Source: UBA7803 sp040219135
GTDB taxonomy: Bacteria > Pseudomonadota > Gammaproteobacteria > Pseudomonadales > Azotimanducaceae
Length of the DNA: 64,000 nt
Reading direction: 5' to 3'
Assembly: GCA_040219135.1 (NCBI GenBank)
Contig: JAVJTA010000003.1
Span: forward strand, 461,748 to 525,747
Part shown: piece after piece, positions 9,133 to 18,129 of the stretch
Layout of the letters: each line of letters opens with the position of its first letter
Numbering within the stretch: the first letter of the stretch is position 1
Notes under the pieces: model-generated
The model's database searches: none
Seen by the model: the letters and a program-made list of their open reading frames with translations, nothing else
Told to the model about the DNA's origin: nothing
Program-made: the position numbers and the translations under genes

Positions 9133-9197
9133 CGCACCCATCACGAGAACGGCGACAACGAGAATGACTACGACAGAGCAATGACAGGAGAGAGTTC

Positions 9198-9848
9198 ATG
9201 AGAATCGTTCTGCTCGGACCGCCGGGTGCGGGGAAGGGGACCCAGGCCCAGTTCGTCTGCGAGGCGTTTCAGATCCCCCAGATATCCACTGGGGACATGC
9301 TGCGGGCGGCAGTCAGCGCGGGTTCCTCTCTCGGCCGCAAAGTGAAGGCCGTTATGGATTCCGGCGCGCTCGTTTCTGACGAGATCATCATAGAGCTGGT
9401 CAAAGAACGCATCGTCGAACCCGACTGCGCAAATGGTTTTCTGTTCGACGGCTTTCCGCGCACGATTCCCCAGGCGGAAGCCCTCGACGAGGCTGGCGTC
9501 GCCATTGACGCGGTCGTGGAAATCACCGTTCCCGCCGAGGACATCGTAAAACGCATGAGCGGTCGGCGTGTTCATCCTGCCTCCGGTCGGGTTTACCACG
9601 TGGACTTCAATCCTCCGCAGGAGTCCGGAAAGGACGATGAAACCGGTGAGCCGCTGATTCAACGTGATGATGACCAGGAAGGGACGGTCCGCGAAAGACT
9701 CGATGTCTATCAGCGTCAGACGCATCCGTTGGTAGCGTTTTATCGAGCGAAAGCCGATGCGGGCGATGTGACGTTTGCGCGAGTCGATGGTCGTGGCGAA
9801 GTGAAAGTCGTACTCGAGCGCATTCTTGCTTCGCTGAAGTCTTCGTAA
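9198..9848 (+). CDS. adk: Adenylate kinase
   Basis: Interconverts ATP + AMP and 2 ADP. It is 216 residues with P-loop GPPGAGKGT (residues 7-15), the AMP-binding stretch STGDMLRAA, the DGFPRT motif and the long-form LID region (about residues 122-160) of proteobacterial enzymes. The LID has no four-cysteine zinc site. Start ATG 9198 is preceded by AGGAGAG at a good distance. It is the last gene of the first plus-strand block; the spacer that follows is AT-richer than its surroundings. Confidence 0.98.
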   Translation: MRIVLLGPPGAGKGTQAQFVCEAFQIPQISTGDMLRAAVSAGSSLGRKVKAVMDSGALVSDEIIIELVKERIVEPDCANGFLFDGFPRTIPQAEALDEAGVAIDAVVEITVPAEDIVKRMSGRRVHPASGRVYHVDFNPPQESGKDDETGEPLIQRDDDQEGTVRERLDVYQRQTHPLVAFYRAKADAGDVTFARVDGRGEVKVVLERILASLKSS

Positions 9849-10261
9849 AACGCGAACTAAGGCTAGTGATCTTTGTGATGCTTGTCAGTATGATGCGGCG
9901 AAATTTCCAATTGCAGTTTTGTTTCTATGGGCTATCGTTGATGTGCAATTGCGCTGCATAAGCTGAAGCGGAGTTCGAGTTGCGGACAATTCGTCGAAGC
10001 AGAGGCCAAAGCAGACAGCGGTTGTAGTGGAAGTTGCAGAAGTAGAAGTAGAAGTAGAAGTAGAAGTAACAAGAGTAGACGAGAGCAGACGAGAGTGTGG
10101 ACCGAGAGTTGGTGACGAGTTGAACGAAGAGACCGACTAGGAACCGACTACGAACTGACTAAGAGTAGTACAGCTATCAGGCTGAATAGGGAAATCGCTG
10201 GCTGTGATGAGATGTTGCAAGCGGCCAACGGAGACAGGAAAGAAATCCAAGGAGATTCTTT
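9849..10261 (+). other. 413 bp AT-richer, purine-rich spacer upstream of the histone-like gene
   Basis: No convincing gene on either strand. The first ~130 bp are clearly lower in GC than the flanking genes. From about 10000 to 10190 the plus strand becomes very purine-rich with short direct repeats: five copies of GAAGTA (10039-10068), GAGTAGACGAGAGCAGACGAGAG (about 10073-10095), and three degenerate copies of GAMCGACTA (10131-10162). The last 15 bases hold AAGGAG, the ribosome-binding site of the next gene. A transcript of this leader would be mostly unpaired. I found no sure promoter and no tRNA-like fold. Confidence 0.6.
10039..10068 (+). repeat. Tandem GAAGTA x5 microsatellite
   Basis: Five perfect copies of the hexamer GAAGTA in the leader of the histone-like gene. 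As a six-base unit outside a coding region it could change copy number by slippage without frame effects. Its distance from the ATG at 10262 (about 190 bp) puts it in the untranslated or promoter region. Confidence 0.9.
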
Positions 10262-10921
10262 ATGCCGAAAGCTAAATCCGCAGCGAAAAAGGCGCCCGCC
10301 AAGAAGAAGGCGGCTCGCAAACCCGCTGCCAAAAAAGCTTCAGTGAAGAAGGCCGCAGCCAAGCGACCAGCAGCCAGAAAGGCTGCCAAGAAAAAGTCCC
10401 CAGCGAAGAAAAAGGCGCCTACCAGGAAGGCCGCCGCCAGGAAAGCCGCGACCAAGAAGCGTCCGGTGAAGAAGGCTCCCGCCAAGAAGAAGGCTCCCGC
10501 CAAGAAGAAGAAAGCACCCGCGAAGAAGAAGGCTCCCGCCAGGAAGAAGGCTCCGGCGAAGAAGAAGGCTCCGGCGAAGAAGAAGGCTCCCGCCAGGAAG
10601 AAGAAAGCTGCCGCCAGGAAGAAGTCAGCCGCGAAGCGGAAGTCGCCTGCGCGCAGGAAGGCCGCGGCAAAAGCAGTAGCCAAGCGGGCTTCAGTAAAGC
10701 GGGCGGCTAAGAAGAAGGCGCCGGCCAAGCGGAAGGCGGCGGCTAAGAAGAAGGCGCCGGCGAAGAAGAAGGCTGCGGCTAAGAAGAAGGCGCCGGCCAA
10801 GAGGAAAGCGGCGGCCAAGAAGAAGGCGCCGGCTAGAAAGAAGGCAGCGGCGAAGAAAAAGGCGCCAGCCAGAAAGAAGGCCGCCGCCAAGCGCAAGAAA
10901 GCGCCAGCCAGAAAGCGCTAG
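10262..10921 (+). CDS. Lys/Ala/Pro-repeat histone H1-like DNA-binding protein
   Basis: A 219-residue protein made almost only of Lys, Ala, Pro and Arg in KKAPAKKKA / KKAAAKK-type repeats, with no folded N-terminal domain. Such tails resemble eukaryotic histone H1 C-termini and the bacterial AlgP (AlgR3), PhaF and HctB-like proteins that bind DNA without sequence specificity. Nucleoid binding or compaction is inferred from composition. The start ATG 10262 has AAGGAG 9 bases upstream. At DNA level there are near-identical direct repeats (for example around 10470-10600 and 10710-10900), prone to length change. Transcribed toward moeA, which lies convergent 120 bp downstream. It could also be called AlgP-like, but the alginate gene context is absent. 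Confidence 0.85.
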   Translation: MPKAKSAAKKAPAKKKAARKPAAKKASVKKAAAKRPAARKAAKKKSPAKKKAPTRKAAARKAATKKRPVKKAPAKKKAPAKKKKAPAKKKAPARKKAPAKKKAPAKKKAPARKKKAAARKKSAAKRKSPARRKAAAKAVAKRASVKRAAKKKAPAKRKAAAKKKAPAKKKAAAKKKAPAKRKAAAKKKAPARKKAAAKKKAPARKKAAAKRKKAPARKR

Positions 10922-10936
10922 CTCAGGCGCTTTTCG

Positions 10937-10954
10937 GCCGCGCTTCGGCGCGGC
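10937..10954. terminator. GC-rich TTCG hairpin between convergent genes (possible terminator)
   Basis: A perfect 7 bp stem (GCCGCGC / GCGCGGC) around a TTCG tetraloop, 16 bases after the histone-like gene stop and 87 bases beyond the moeA stop on the other strand. There is no T-tract after it on either strand, so classical intrinsic termination is uncertain. Confidence 0.35.
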
Positions 10955-11041
10955 TCGGCGACGACAAGGCTCGCTGCGGGCTTCGCGGCGAGTCTTGGTA
11001 TCCGACGCTTCGGGTTCCTGCTCGAAAAGTCGGCACGCCAC

Positions 11042-12259
11042 TCACAGCATGCCGCCGAAGGGCAGCGTGTCGACCTGACTGCCCTCTGCCAGATCTCCCA
11101 GGTCCCTGCCCACGCGTATCAGACAGTTCGCTGCGGTGAAGCTGGCCAGACGATTCGAACTCTGATCGCCGGTGACGCGCACAGTGAGCGTGCCATCGCG
11201 GTCTTCGAGCGAGCCGCGCTGGAATTCCTCGCGGCCCGGTTGATGCTTCAGAGAACCCTCCAGGAGGGCGGTTACCACCAGCGGATCGGCCGAACGTCCA
11301 CCACAGAGGCGCACGATCACCGGTTTGACCAGCAGCAGGGCGGTGACGATCGTCGACACAGGGTTGCCCGGCAGGCCGAAGAACGCGGATCGGCCCAGAC
11401 GGCCGTAGGCCACCGGCTTGCCCGGTTTCAGATTCAGCCGCCACAGGTCGAGGTGGCCGATTTCCTCGACCACCTGCTTGACCCAATCCGATTCTCCTAC
11501 GGAAACGCCACCGCTCGTGATGACCAGGTCGCACTCCCAGTCCGCCCGCTGCAGCAGCCGGCGGATCGCCTCTGGACGGTCGGCGGCAATCCCGTAGTCG
11601 CGCACGGTCACCGGCAGGTTCGCGAGCAGCGCACGCAGGGTCATGCGATTGGCGTCGAAGATCTGCCCGGGCCCGGGCGCAGCGCCCGGGTCGAGAAGCT
11701 CGTCGCCGGTCGAGAAGATCCCGATGCGGGCGCGCTGGTAAACGTCGACCCGGTCGACGCCGCAGGCGGCGAGCCAGCCCAGATCGAAGGGGGTGATCCG
11801 TTGCCCTTTCGCCAGGATCTGCGCGCCGGCGCGGACGTCGTGTCCGACCGGCCGGACGTTGTCGCCGTCGCGTACCCGTTCGCGAATGATCACCGCGTCG
11901 CCGTCTCGGTTGCAGTCCTCCTGTATCACCACGGCGTCCAGGCCCTGGGGGATCACGGCGCCGGTGAAGATGCGCACGCAGCCCTGGTCGATGGCCGCAG
12001 CAAGCGGATGGCCCGCGGAGCTGGTGCCGGTGATGGCGACTCGGTACGGCGGATCACCCTTCAGGTCGCCACAGCGCACGGCGTATCCATCCATGGCTGA
12101 AGCCGGGAAGGGCGGTAGATCCATGGGTGCGAGCACGGATGAGGCAGCGATGCGACCGAGGGCGTCGGTCACCGCAAGGCGTTCGGTGGCGATGATGGGT
12201 CGTGTGTCCTCGAGTATGGCCTGCAGTGCATCGTCGAGATCGAGTCGGTTCGCAGGCAC
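11042..12259 (-). CDS. moeA: Molybdopterin molybdenumtransferase
   Basis: MoeA inserts molybdate into adenylylated molybdopterin, the last step of molybdenum cofactor synthesis. From GTG 12259 it is 405 residues, close to E. coli MoeA (411). Visible motifs include PPFPASAMDGYA near the N-terminus, GIFSTGDELLDPG, DLVITSGGVSVGESDW, and PGKPVAYGRLG...FGLPGNPVS of the MoCF-binding domain. The frame is open to an ATG at 12313, which would overlap the tsaB start. I prefer GTG 12259 because GGAGG (complement of 12269-12273) sits 9 bases upstream and PANRLDLDDALQAIL matches the family N-terminus. No other molybdopterin genes are near. Confidence 0.93.
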   Translation of the reverse strand: MPANRLDLDDALQAILEDTRPIIATERLAVTDALGRIAASSVLAPMDLPPFPASAMDGYAVRCGDLKGDPPYRVAITGTSSAGHPLAAAIDQGCVRIFTGAVIPQGLDAVVIQEDCNRDGDAVIIRERVRDGDNVRPVGHDVRAGAQILAKGQRITPFDLGWLAACGVDRVDVYQRARIGIFSTGDELLDPGAAPGPGQIFDANRMTLRALLANLPVTVRDYGIAADRPEAIRRLLQRADWECDLVITSGGVSVGESDWVKQVVEEIGHLDLWRLNLKPGKPVAYGRLGRSAFFGLPGNPVSTIVTALLLVKPVIVRLCGGRSADPLVVTALLEGSLKHQPGREEFQRGSLEDRDGTLTVRVTGDQSSNRLASFTAANCLIRVGRDLGDLAEGSQVDTLPFGGML

Positions 12260-12311
12260 TTTCGATGTCCTCCCCAGGTGAGACGATTGGCGGCCTCGGC
12301 TACCATAGCGC

Positions 12312-12977
12312 ATGGCAATTCTACTGGCGGTGGAAACCTCGGGCCCGTTCTGTTCGCTGGCGATTCACGTCGACGGGCGCTGGATCGAGGATACACAGAA
12401 GGTCGAGCGGCTGCATAACCAGGTCGTGCTGGGCAGCCTCGAAGCGCTGGTACGACGGGCCGGCGTAGACCGCCGCAGTTTCACGACCGTCGCTTTTGGC
12501 GCCGGACCGGGGTCGTTCACCGGCGTCCGCATCGCTGCGGCTGTGGCCCAGGGCGTTGCCTACGCCTGCGGTGCCGGCGTGGTGCCGGTGGCGTCGTCTC
12601 GAGCGCTGGCTGCGCAGGCGCAGCGTGATGGCCGGTGCGTTGCGGGAGAATTACTCACGCTGACTCGATCGCGCCGCGACGCCTACTACCTGGCCGGATA
12701 CTTACTCCACGCTGAGCACGCGCCGGTGCCGTGGCTGGCGGATGCTCTGCATCAGGGTCGGCACCCACCGGAGAACCTGCCGCCGGCAGTCGGCGTCGGC
12801 GACCGGCCGGACTGGTGGCCGGAGGATCAGTTGTTCGTCCATGACGTCGCCGTCCGAGCGGAAACGGTCGGGCGCATTGCGCTCGAACAGCTGCAGCGTG
12901 GCGAGGACGTCCCGGCGGCAGCCGCACATCCGCGCTACGTCAGCGGTGATTCGCCGTGGCGACCCATGAGTTCATGA
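12312..12977 (+). CDS. tsaB: tRNA t6A synthesis protein TsaB
   Basis: TsaB partners TsaD and TsaE to make the N6-threonylcarbamoyladenosine of ANN-decoding tRNAs. It is 221 residues with an ASKHA-type N-terminus (MAILLAVETSGPFCSLAI), HNQVVLGSLEALV in place of the usual HS-type stretch, and the family signature GAGPGSFTGVRIA. It is divergent from moeA with only about 52 bp between starts. It ends inside the rsmJ start (ATGA overlap), so the two are probably co-translated. Confidence 0.93.
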   Translation: MAILLAVETSGPFCSLAIHVDGRWIEDTQKVERLHNQVVLGSLEALVRRAGVDRRSFTTVAFGAGPGSFTGVRIAAAVAQGVAYACGAGVVPVASSRALAAQAQRDGRCVAGELLTLTRSRRDAYYLAGYLLHAEHAPVPWLADALHQGRHPPENLPPAVGVGDRPDWWPEDQLFVHDVAVRAETVGRIALEQLQRGEDVPAAAAHPRYVSGDSPWRPMSS

Positions 12978-13705
12978 ATGCCCCCCCTGCGGCCGCGCCG
13001 CGGGCGCTGACCCTGTTCCATCATCCCGAGGCTCGACCGATGGTCGATGCCTGGCGCGAGCACGTCATCGTCATCGAGAGTCTGCAGCCTCCGAGGGCTG
13101 AGGAGGGCTTTTTCCTCTGGGCAGTCGCCGACCACGTGTCGTTGTGTCGCGGACGGGAGCGCGGGGTCTGGGTAACGCTCTCCGAGCTCGAGCGTCGTGC
13201 GGTCCAGGGCGGAGATGTGGCTCGCGCATGCGGCCTCGGCGGCCGGCGTACGCTGCGCGTGCTCGACGCCATGGGCGGGTGGGGTGTGGACGGCCTGGTG
13301 CTGGCGCGCCGGGGTTGCGACGTGACGCTGGTGGAGCGCCTTCCGGCGCTGTGGATTCTGCAGCAGGATCTGATTCGACGCAGTGGCGCGAACACCGTCA
13401 CCGCGATCTGTGGCGACGCCTTCCCGCTGCTCGAGCGCGAGGGACACTGGGACGTGGTCTATCTCGATCCGATGTTTCCCACGCGGGCCAAGTCGGCGCT
13501 TCCGGGCAAACGCATGCAGTGGCTGGCGCAGCTGGCCGTCGCCGATACGCGACCGCTCTCGCGCTGGCTGGACGCGGCTGTGGCGGCCGCCGGCGAACGT
13601 GTCGTGCTCAAGCGTCGGCTCAAGGACCCTGTGATCGAAGTTCCCGACTGGCAGATTCTCGGGCGCACGGTCCGGTACGACGTCTACCGCGGCGCTGCTT
13701 CATGA
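12974..13705 (+). CDS. rsmJ: 16S rRNA (guanine-1516 N2)-methyltransferase
   Basis: Class I SAM-dependent methyltransferase. From ATG 12974 (overlapping the tsaB stop as ATGA) it is 243 residues; a GTG at 12956 would add six. The SAM motif is LRVLDAMGGWGVDGLVLARRGCDVTLVER. The RsmJ signature YLDPMFPTRAKSALPGKRMQ is clear, as is the VVLKRRLKDP stretch near the C-terminus. The G1516 target is known for E. coli RsmJ; here it is inferred from family membership. The 3' end converges on plsB with a 29 bp gap. Confidence 0.88.
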   Translation: MNAPPAAAPRALTLFHHPEARPMVDAWREHVIVIESLQPPRAEEGFFLWAVADHVSLCRGRERGVWVTLSELERRAVQGGDVARACGLGGRRTLRVLDAMGGWGVDGLVLARRGCDVTLVERLPALWILQQDLIRRSGANTVTAICGDAFPLLEREGHWDVVYLDPMFPTRAKSALPGKRMQWLAQLAVADTRPLSRWLDAAVAAAGERVVLKRRLKDPVIEVPDWQILGRTVRYDVYRGAAS

Positions 13706-13734
13706 CCCGCCTGAGCCGTTCGGCCTCCAGGCGT

Positions 13735-16170
13735 TCAGTCTTCCTGACGCACGGCGAAGCGGAAGTCCGGATCGATGACACCCTCAGATGCCTTCAGCAC
13801 GTCTTCGACCAGCGGCGCCCACACCAGTCCCGCATCCTCCTGCTCGGAGACCACGCCGTTTTCGATGAGCGCGTCGACGAACTGGTTGAACAGGCGCACG
13901 TCGAAGAACTCCGGCGCGTTCAAGCCGTACAGGCGCGACATCTTCTGTGCGACCCGATGGCTGTGTGCCTGCAGTGACTGACGGGTGTGGCTGGCCTGGC
14001 CCGCCTGATGCAGCAGCCCGATCACGATGTAGAGCCGCTCGAGGGTGGGCATGATCAGACGGGCCAGCAGCCGCAGCTGGTAATGTTCGGGCGAGCCGAC
14101 CGGCGGCGGACCGAAGGAGTCCTGCTCGTGGCATACCAGCAGGCCTGTCTCCACCAGATGCTCGAGCCAATGCGGAACGGCGGCGGCGGTTTCCGCGGTC
14201 TGCAGTTCCTCGGCTATGTACGGGAACACCGTCGCCGACATGCGGTCGATCGCCGTGCGGCGAACCGGGCGGCGGCGGTCGCGAACCAGACAGGCGATCA
14301 GCGAAGGCAGCGCCAGGACATGGGCGGTGTTGTTGCGGTACCAGGTCATGAGCACGGCGCTGAACGGGTTCAGGCTGAGCACATCGCCGGTGGGTCCGGG
14401 TTCGCGGATCAGCATTCCCAGCGACTCGACGTGGTTGACCATGGCCGCGACGTCCCCCTGGGGCAGGGCAAAGTCGTGATGGCTGGCGTTGAGTTCGAGC
14501 AGGCGCCGGTAGCATTGGATCTGCGACCGCAGAGTGCGTTCCTCGATGGCGAGCCGCGGCATGCACAGCATCACCAGCGCGACCAGATTCATCGGGTTTA
14601 TCGCGGCGGTGGCGTTGATCCGGCGCATGACTTCGCGGCCCAGCAAAACGGCCACGTCGCCCGGATCGTCCGCCGTGGTCAGTCCCGACAGCGCGAGCCA
14701 TTTCTCCAGAACCAGGGGCTCGCCCACCTTGACGTCGACGGCGCCGAAGTTCTGCCGCACCAGGCGGATGCTGCGGAACACGTCGGCCAGGGATTCGCGC
14801 TTCTTCGCCGCACCCTTGAGTTCGTCGAGGTAGCTACCGGCCTCGACCAGCTTCTCGTAGCCGAGATACACGGGCACCAGCGCCAGCGGTCGCGGCACGC
14901 CGCGCCGATGGTGCTCTATAGTCATCTTCAAGAGGCCGACGCGGGCCGGCAGCAACCGCCCGGTTCGGGTTCGCCCGCCCTCTGGAAAGAACTCGACGCT
15001 GTGGCCACGCCGGTACACCTGATACAGGTACTCCGAGAACACCGCCGCGTAGAGCGGGTTGTCGCGGAAGCTTCGGCGCATGAAGAACGCGCCACCGCGG
15101 CGCAGAACGCTGCCGAGGATCGGCTGGTTCAGATTGTCGCCGGCTGCGATGTGCGGAATCATCAGGCCCTGCTGGAACAGCAGGTAGGAGAGCAGCAGAT
15201 AGTCCAGGTGACTGCGGTGCGAGGGGACGTAGATCAACGTATGCGCTTCGGCCACCTCGGCGAGCCGTTCGCTGCCGTGGAACGTCACGCCCTGGTAGAT
15301 CCGATTCCAGAACCAGCGCAGCAGCCTTTCGAGTATGCGCACGGTGGGATATCCCACATTGGAAGCGATCTCCCCGGCATACCTTCGCGCCTCACGCTCG
15401 AGTCTGGCGCGATCCCGCGGACTCTCTTCGGCTTCGATGATCGTCCGCACGGCGCGGCTGCGCAGAATCAGCCCGGCCACCGTGCGCTGGTGCGACAGGT
15501 CCGGTCCCATCGTGGCGACGCGCTGGTTGCGCAGCCGCACCCGCAGCAGTCGGGCCGCTCGTCGCAGCAGGCGCAGACCGTCTCCCGGACTGTTCGTGAG
15601 TTCGTCCAGGGTAAGCGGCGGACCGAAGTGCACGACGATGTCCTTGCGCGACAGGAGCAGATTCACGAGCCGTTTCAGCCGTGACGTCACCGCCCAGTTC
15701 TCCGACAGCAGCAGCCGCAGCACCGAGCCCTCGCGGTTGGGCGCGCGGCCCCAGTAGATGCCTACGGGGACGATGGCGCCGGGCAGGGACCCCGACGCGG
15801 CAGCCACCTGGTCGAGCAGATTGACCATGCGCTGCGAGTAGCTCGACATGGTGTTGCGCCGGAACCAGCCGTGGGATGCGCGGTTGAGGAAGAAGAAGCG
15901 CCGCGATTCGCGCATGCCGTCGATTTCTATCGGCTGCAGCGGCCCCGGCAGGCCCAGTTCTTCGGTGACCAGATCAAACACGATGAGGTCCGACAGCGAC
16001 CGGGTTTCCAGGACATAGAGCAGCGGCGCTGATTCGTCGTCGCTGCAGGTCGACGCAGCGTACGCGCACTCGATGAGCTGCTGCGGCTCGATGCCGGCTT
16101 TACGCGGTCGGATGATGGTGCCGATGATGCGCCGGTTCAGCCTGTACAGCAGACGCTTCAGTCGATCCAT
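13735..16170 (-). CDS. plsB: Glycerol-3-phosphate 1-O-acyltransferase
   Basis: Membrane-associated enzyme that makes lysophosphatidic acid from glycerol 3-phosphate and acyl-CoA or acyl-ACP, the first step of phospholipid synthesis. It is 811 residues, the usual PlsB length. The acyltransferase block is complete: SHRSHLD with H318 and D323, GGAFFMRRSF, FFPEGGRTRTG, and VPVYLGYEKL. It follows gspD by 24 bp on the same strand, so it may share that transcript. ATG 16170 is the natural start (MDRLKRLLYRLNRR, basic N-terminus). Confidence 0.96.
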   Translation of the reverse strand: MDRLKRLLYRLNRRIIGTIIRPRKAGIEPQQLIECAYAASTCSDDESAPLLYVLETRSLSDLIVFDLVTEELGLPGPLQPIEIDGMRESRRFFFLNRASHGWFRRNTMSSYSQRMVNLLDQVAAASGSLPGAIVPVGIYWGRAPNREGSVLRLLLSENWAVTSRLKRLVNLLLSRKDIVVHFGPPLTLDELTNSPGDGLRLLRRAARLLRVRLRNQRVATMGPDLSHQRTVAGLILRSRAVRTIIEAEESPRDRARLEREARRYAGEIASNVGYPTVRILERLLRWFWNRIYQGVTFHGSERLAEVAEAHTLIYVPSHRSHLDYLLLSYLLFQQGLMIPHIAAGDNLNQPILGSVLRRGGAFFMRRSFRDNPLYAAVFSEYLYQVYRRGHSVEFFPEGGRTRTGRLLPARVGLLKMTIEHHRRGVPRPLALVPVYLGYEKLVEAGSYLDELKGAAKKRESLADVFRSIRLVRQNFGAVDVKVGEPLVLEKWLALSGLTTADDPGDVAVLLGREVMRRINATAAINPMNLVALVMLCMPRLAIEERTLRSQIQCYRRLLELNASHHDFALPQGDVAAMVNHVESLGMLIREPGPTGDVLSLNPFSAVLMTWYRNNTAHVLALPSLIACLVRDRRRPVRRTAIDRMSATVFPYIAEELQTAETAAAVPHWLEHLVETGLLVCHEQDSFGPPPVGSPEHYQLRLLARLIMPTLERLYIVIGLLHQAGQASHTRQSLQAHSHRVAQKMSRLYGLNAPEFFDVRLFNQFVDALIENGVVSEQEDAGLVWAPLVEDVLKASEGVIDPDFRFAVRQED

Positions 16171-16194
16171 GGCTGGATCATGACGATCCCGCGG

Positions 16195-18129
16195 TCAGCG
16201 CGGTCGACCGCGGAAAAGCTCTTCCGGGGCAAGGTCTTCACCGCCGGAGCGGATCTCGACTTCCCACACGTCGTCGTACTTGCGGTTGGTCGCCTGGTCG
16301 GCCTCCTCCTTGTCACGGATCACCGTGGGACGCAGGAACACCAGCAGGTTGCGCTTGGTGCGGCTCTTGCCCGTGGAACGGAACAGATGGCCGAGCACCG
16401 GAATATCACCGAGCAGAGGAACCTTGCGCACGGTGTCGTTGATGTCGTCCTGAATGAGACCGCCGAGGACGATGGTCTGCCTGTCGTCGGCAAGAATCGT
16501 GTTCTCCACGGTGCGCTTCGAGGTCACCACGTCGGAGAACGCTTGCGCGCCGATGGGGCTGTCCACCACGTTGGTGATCTCGAGACCCACTTCGAGGCTG
16601 ACGGCGGCGCCGTCATGAATCTGCGGCGTGACGGTGAGCTGCAGGCCGACGTCTTCCCGATTGATGGTAGTGAACGGGTTGTTCGAGCCGTCGCCCGTGG
16701 TGGTGAAGCTGCCGGTGCGGAAGGGAACTTCGTTGCCGACGACGATCTTCGCTTCCTGGTTGTCCAGGGTCAGAATGCTCGGCGCCGACAGCAGGTTGGC
16801 GTCCGAGCTGGTGGCAAGCGCCCGGACCACGGCGCCGAATGACACGCCGTCCGCCCTGATGCGCGCGGCGGCCAGGGTAGGAGTGCCGTCGGAGACTCCG
16901 GCCAGCCCGGACAGAACGTCGATTTCCCCATCGTCGCCGATGATGTTGCCGAGCAGGGTCGAGATCACACCGTCCAGACTGGTGGTGACCAGGGGCACGG
17001 TGCCGCCGTCGTCGTCGGCCGCGGCGACTTCGACCCCGATGCTGCGGGATTTCGAAACGGAAACCTCGACGATGGCGGCCTCGATCAGTACCTGGGTGCG
17101 ACGGATGTCGAGGCCTTCGAGGATGTCCTGGATCTCGCGCATGACGCTGGGGTCGGCGCGCACGATGATGGAGTTGAGGCTTTCGTCGGCGCGGATCATG
17201 GTCTGCGCGGTTGCCGGGGCGTTTTCGCCACCGTTGGCCGATGCCTGTCCCACCATGCCTTCGAGAATCTCCGCGACCTTGGTGGCGTCGGCGAACTTCA
17301 GGTAGATGACTTGAGCGCCGCTGATGGCGGTTGCAGGCTGGTCGAGCTTGTCTATGAGCTTCAGGATCTCTGCGATGGGCCGCGGTTTGCCTCGCAGTAC
17401 CAGGGAATTGTTGCGCTCGTTGGCTATTATCTGAATGCGCTGCGGCCCCGCGGCGCCGCGCCCGAGCTGATCCGGTGCGACGCGCTCGAGCATGGCGACC
17501 AGGTTGCCGACGAAGGCGTGCTGCAGCGGCACCACGACCACGTCTTCCTCGTCTGCCACGTCGATCTGCTGGACGATTTCCATGAGCCGGACGATGTTGT
17601 CGGCATGGTCGCTGATGATGACTACGTTCGGATTCGCAACCGCTGCGATGTGTCCGTACTGGGGGATCAGCGGACGCAGTATCTTGACCAGCTCGGCGGA
17701 TTCGACGTTCTGCGCGGAGACCACTCGGGTTACCAGCTCCTCCGGCGGGATCGTGCTCAGGGAACCGGCCACACCCGGGCTCTGCTTGGCGGTCTGCATC
17801 TGCTGGATGCGGATCACGCCACCCGAGGGCACCGCCGTCCAGTTATGCACGCGCAGGACCGAAAGAAACAGCTCGTAGACCGTGTCGGCCGACATGGGCG
17901 TGCTGGAGATGACGGTGACGTTGCCTTTGATGCGGGGATCGACGACGAAGGTCTTGCCCGTGATCTCGGCGACCTGAACGACGAACTCGTTGAGATCGGC
18001 GTTCTTGATGTTGATCTTCCAGGTCTGCGGGGCGCCGTTCTGTTGCGCGTGGACGAAACCTGAAGGGGCGAACAGGGAGACACTGAGGCCGATCACGACG
18101 GCCAGGATGACGGCTATTCTTTTCATCAT
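16195..18129 (-). CDS. gspD: Type II secretion outer-membrane secretin
   Basis: Forms the multimeric outer-membrane channel of the general secretory pathway. It is 644 residues. A Sec signal peptide (about 1-29, ending FVHA) has no lipobox. The N0 domain (WKINIKNADLNEFVVQVAEITGKTFVVDP) is followed by N1-N3 repeats and the secretin core (about 330-620), ending in the family block VPLLGDIPVLGHLFRS. The start overlaps the gspC stop by one base (TAATG). A second ATG at 18126 is possible. Only N, C and D of the system are in the window. Confidence 0.96.
   Translation of the reverse strand: MMKRIAVILAVVIGLSVSLFAPSGFVHAQQNGAPQTWKINIKNADLNEFVVQVAEITGKTFVVDPRIKGNVTVISSTPMSADTVYELFLSVLRVHNWTAVPSGGVIRIQQMQTAKQSPGVAGSLSTIPPEELVTRVVSAQNVESAELVKILRPLIPQYGHIAAVANPNVVIISDHADNIVRLMEIVQQIDVADEEDVVVVPLQHAFVGNLVAMLERVAPDQLGRGAAGPQRIQIIANERNNSLVLRGKPRPIAEILKLIDKLDQPATAISGAQVIYLKFADATKVAEILEGMVGQASANGGENAPATAQTMIRADESLNSIIVRADPSVMREIQDILEGLDIRRTQVLIEAAIVEVSVSKSRSIGVEVAAADDDGGTVPLVTTSLDGVISTLLGNIIGDDGEIDVLSGLAGVSDGTPTLAAARIRADGVSFGAVVRALATSSDANLLSAPSILTLDNQEAKIVVGNEVPFRTGSFTTTGDGSNNPFTTINREDVGLQLTVTPQIHDGAAVSLEVGLEITNVVDSPIGAQAFSDVVTSKRTVENTILADDRQTIVLGGLIQDDINDTVRKVPLLGDIPVLGHLFRSTGKSRTKRNLLVFLRPTVIRDKEEADQATNRKYDDVWEVEIRSGGEDLAPEELFRGRPR

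Noticed and set aside
9968..9990. T-loop-like GTTCGAG suggesting a tRNA gene
   Set aside because: The flanking bases do not form a T stem, and no D or anticodon arm lies at the right distances.
10039..10095. Possible CRISPR-like array in the adk downstream spacer
   Set aside because: The repeats are six-base tandem units without unique spacers of constant length; no cas genes nearby.
10937..10954. Strong intrinsic terminator
   Set aside because: The hairpin is good but no T-tract follows on either strand; kept only as a low-confidence terminator.
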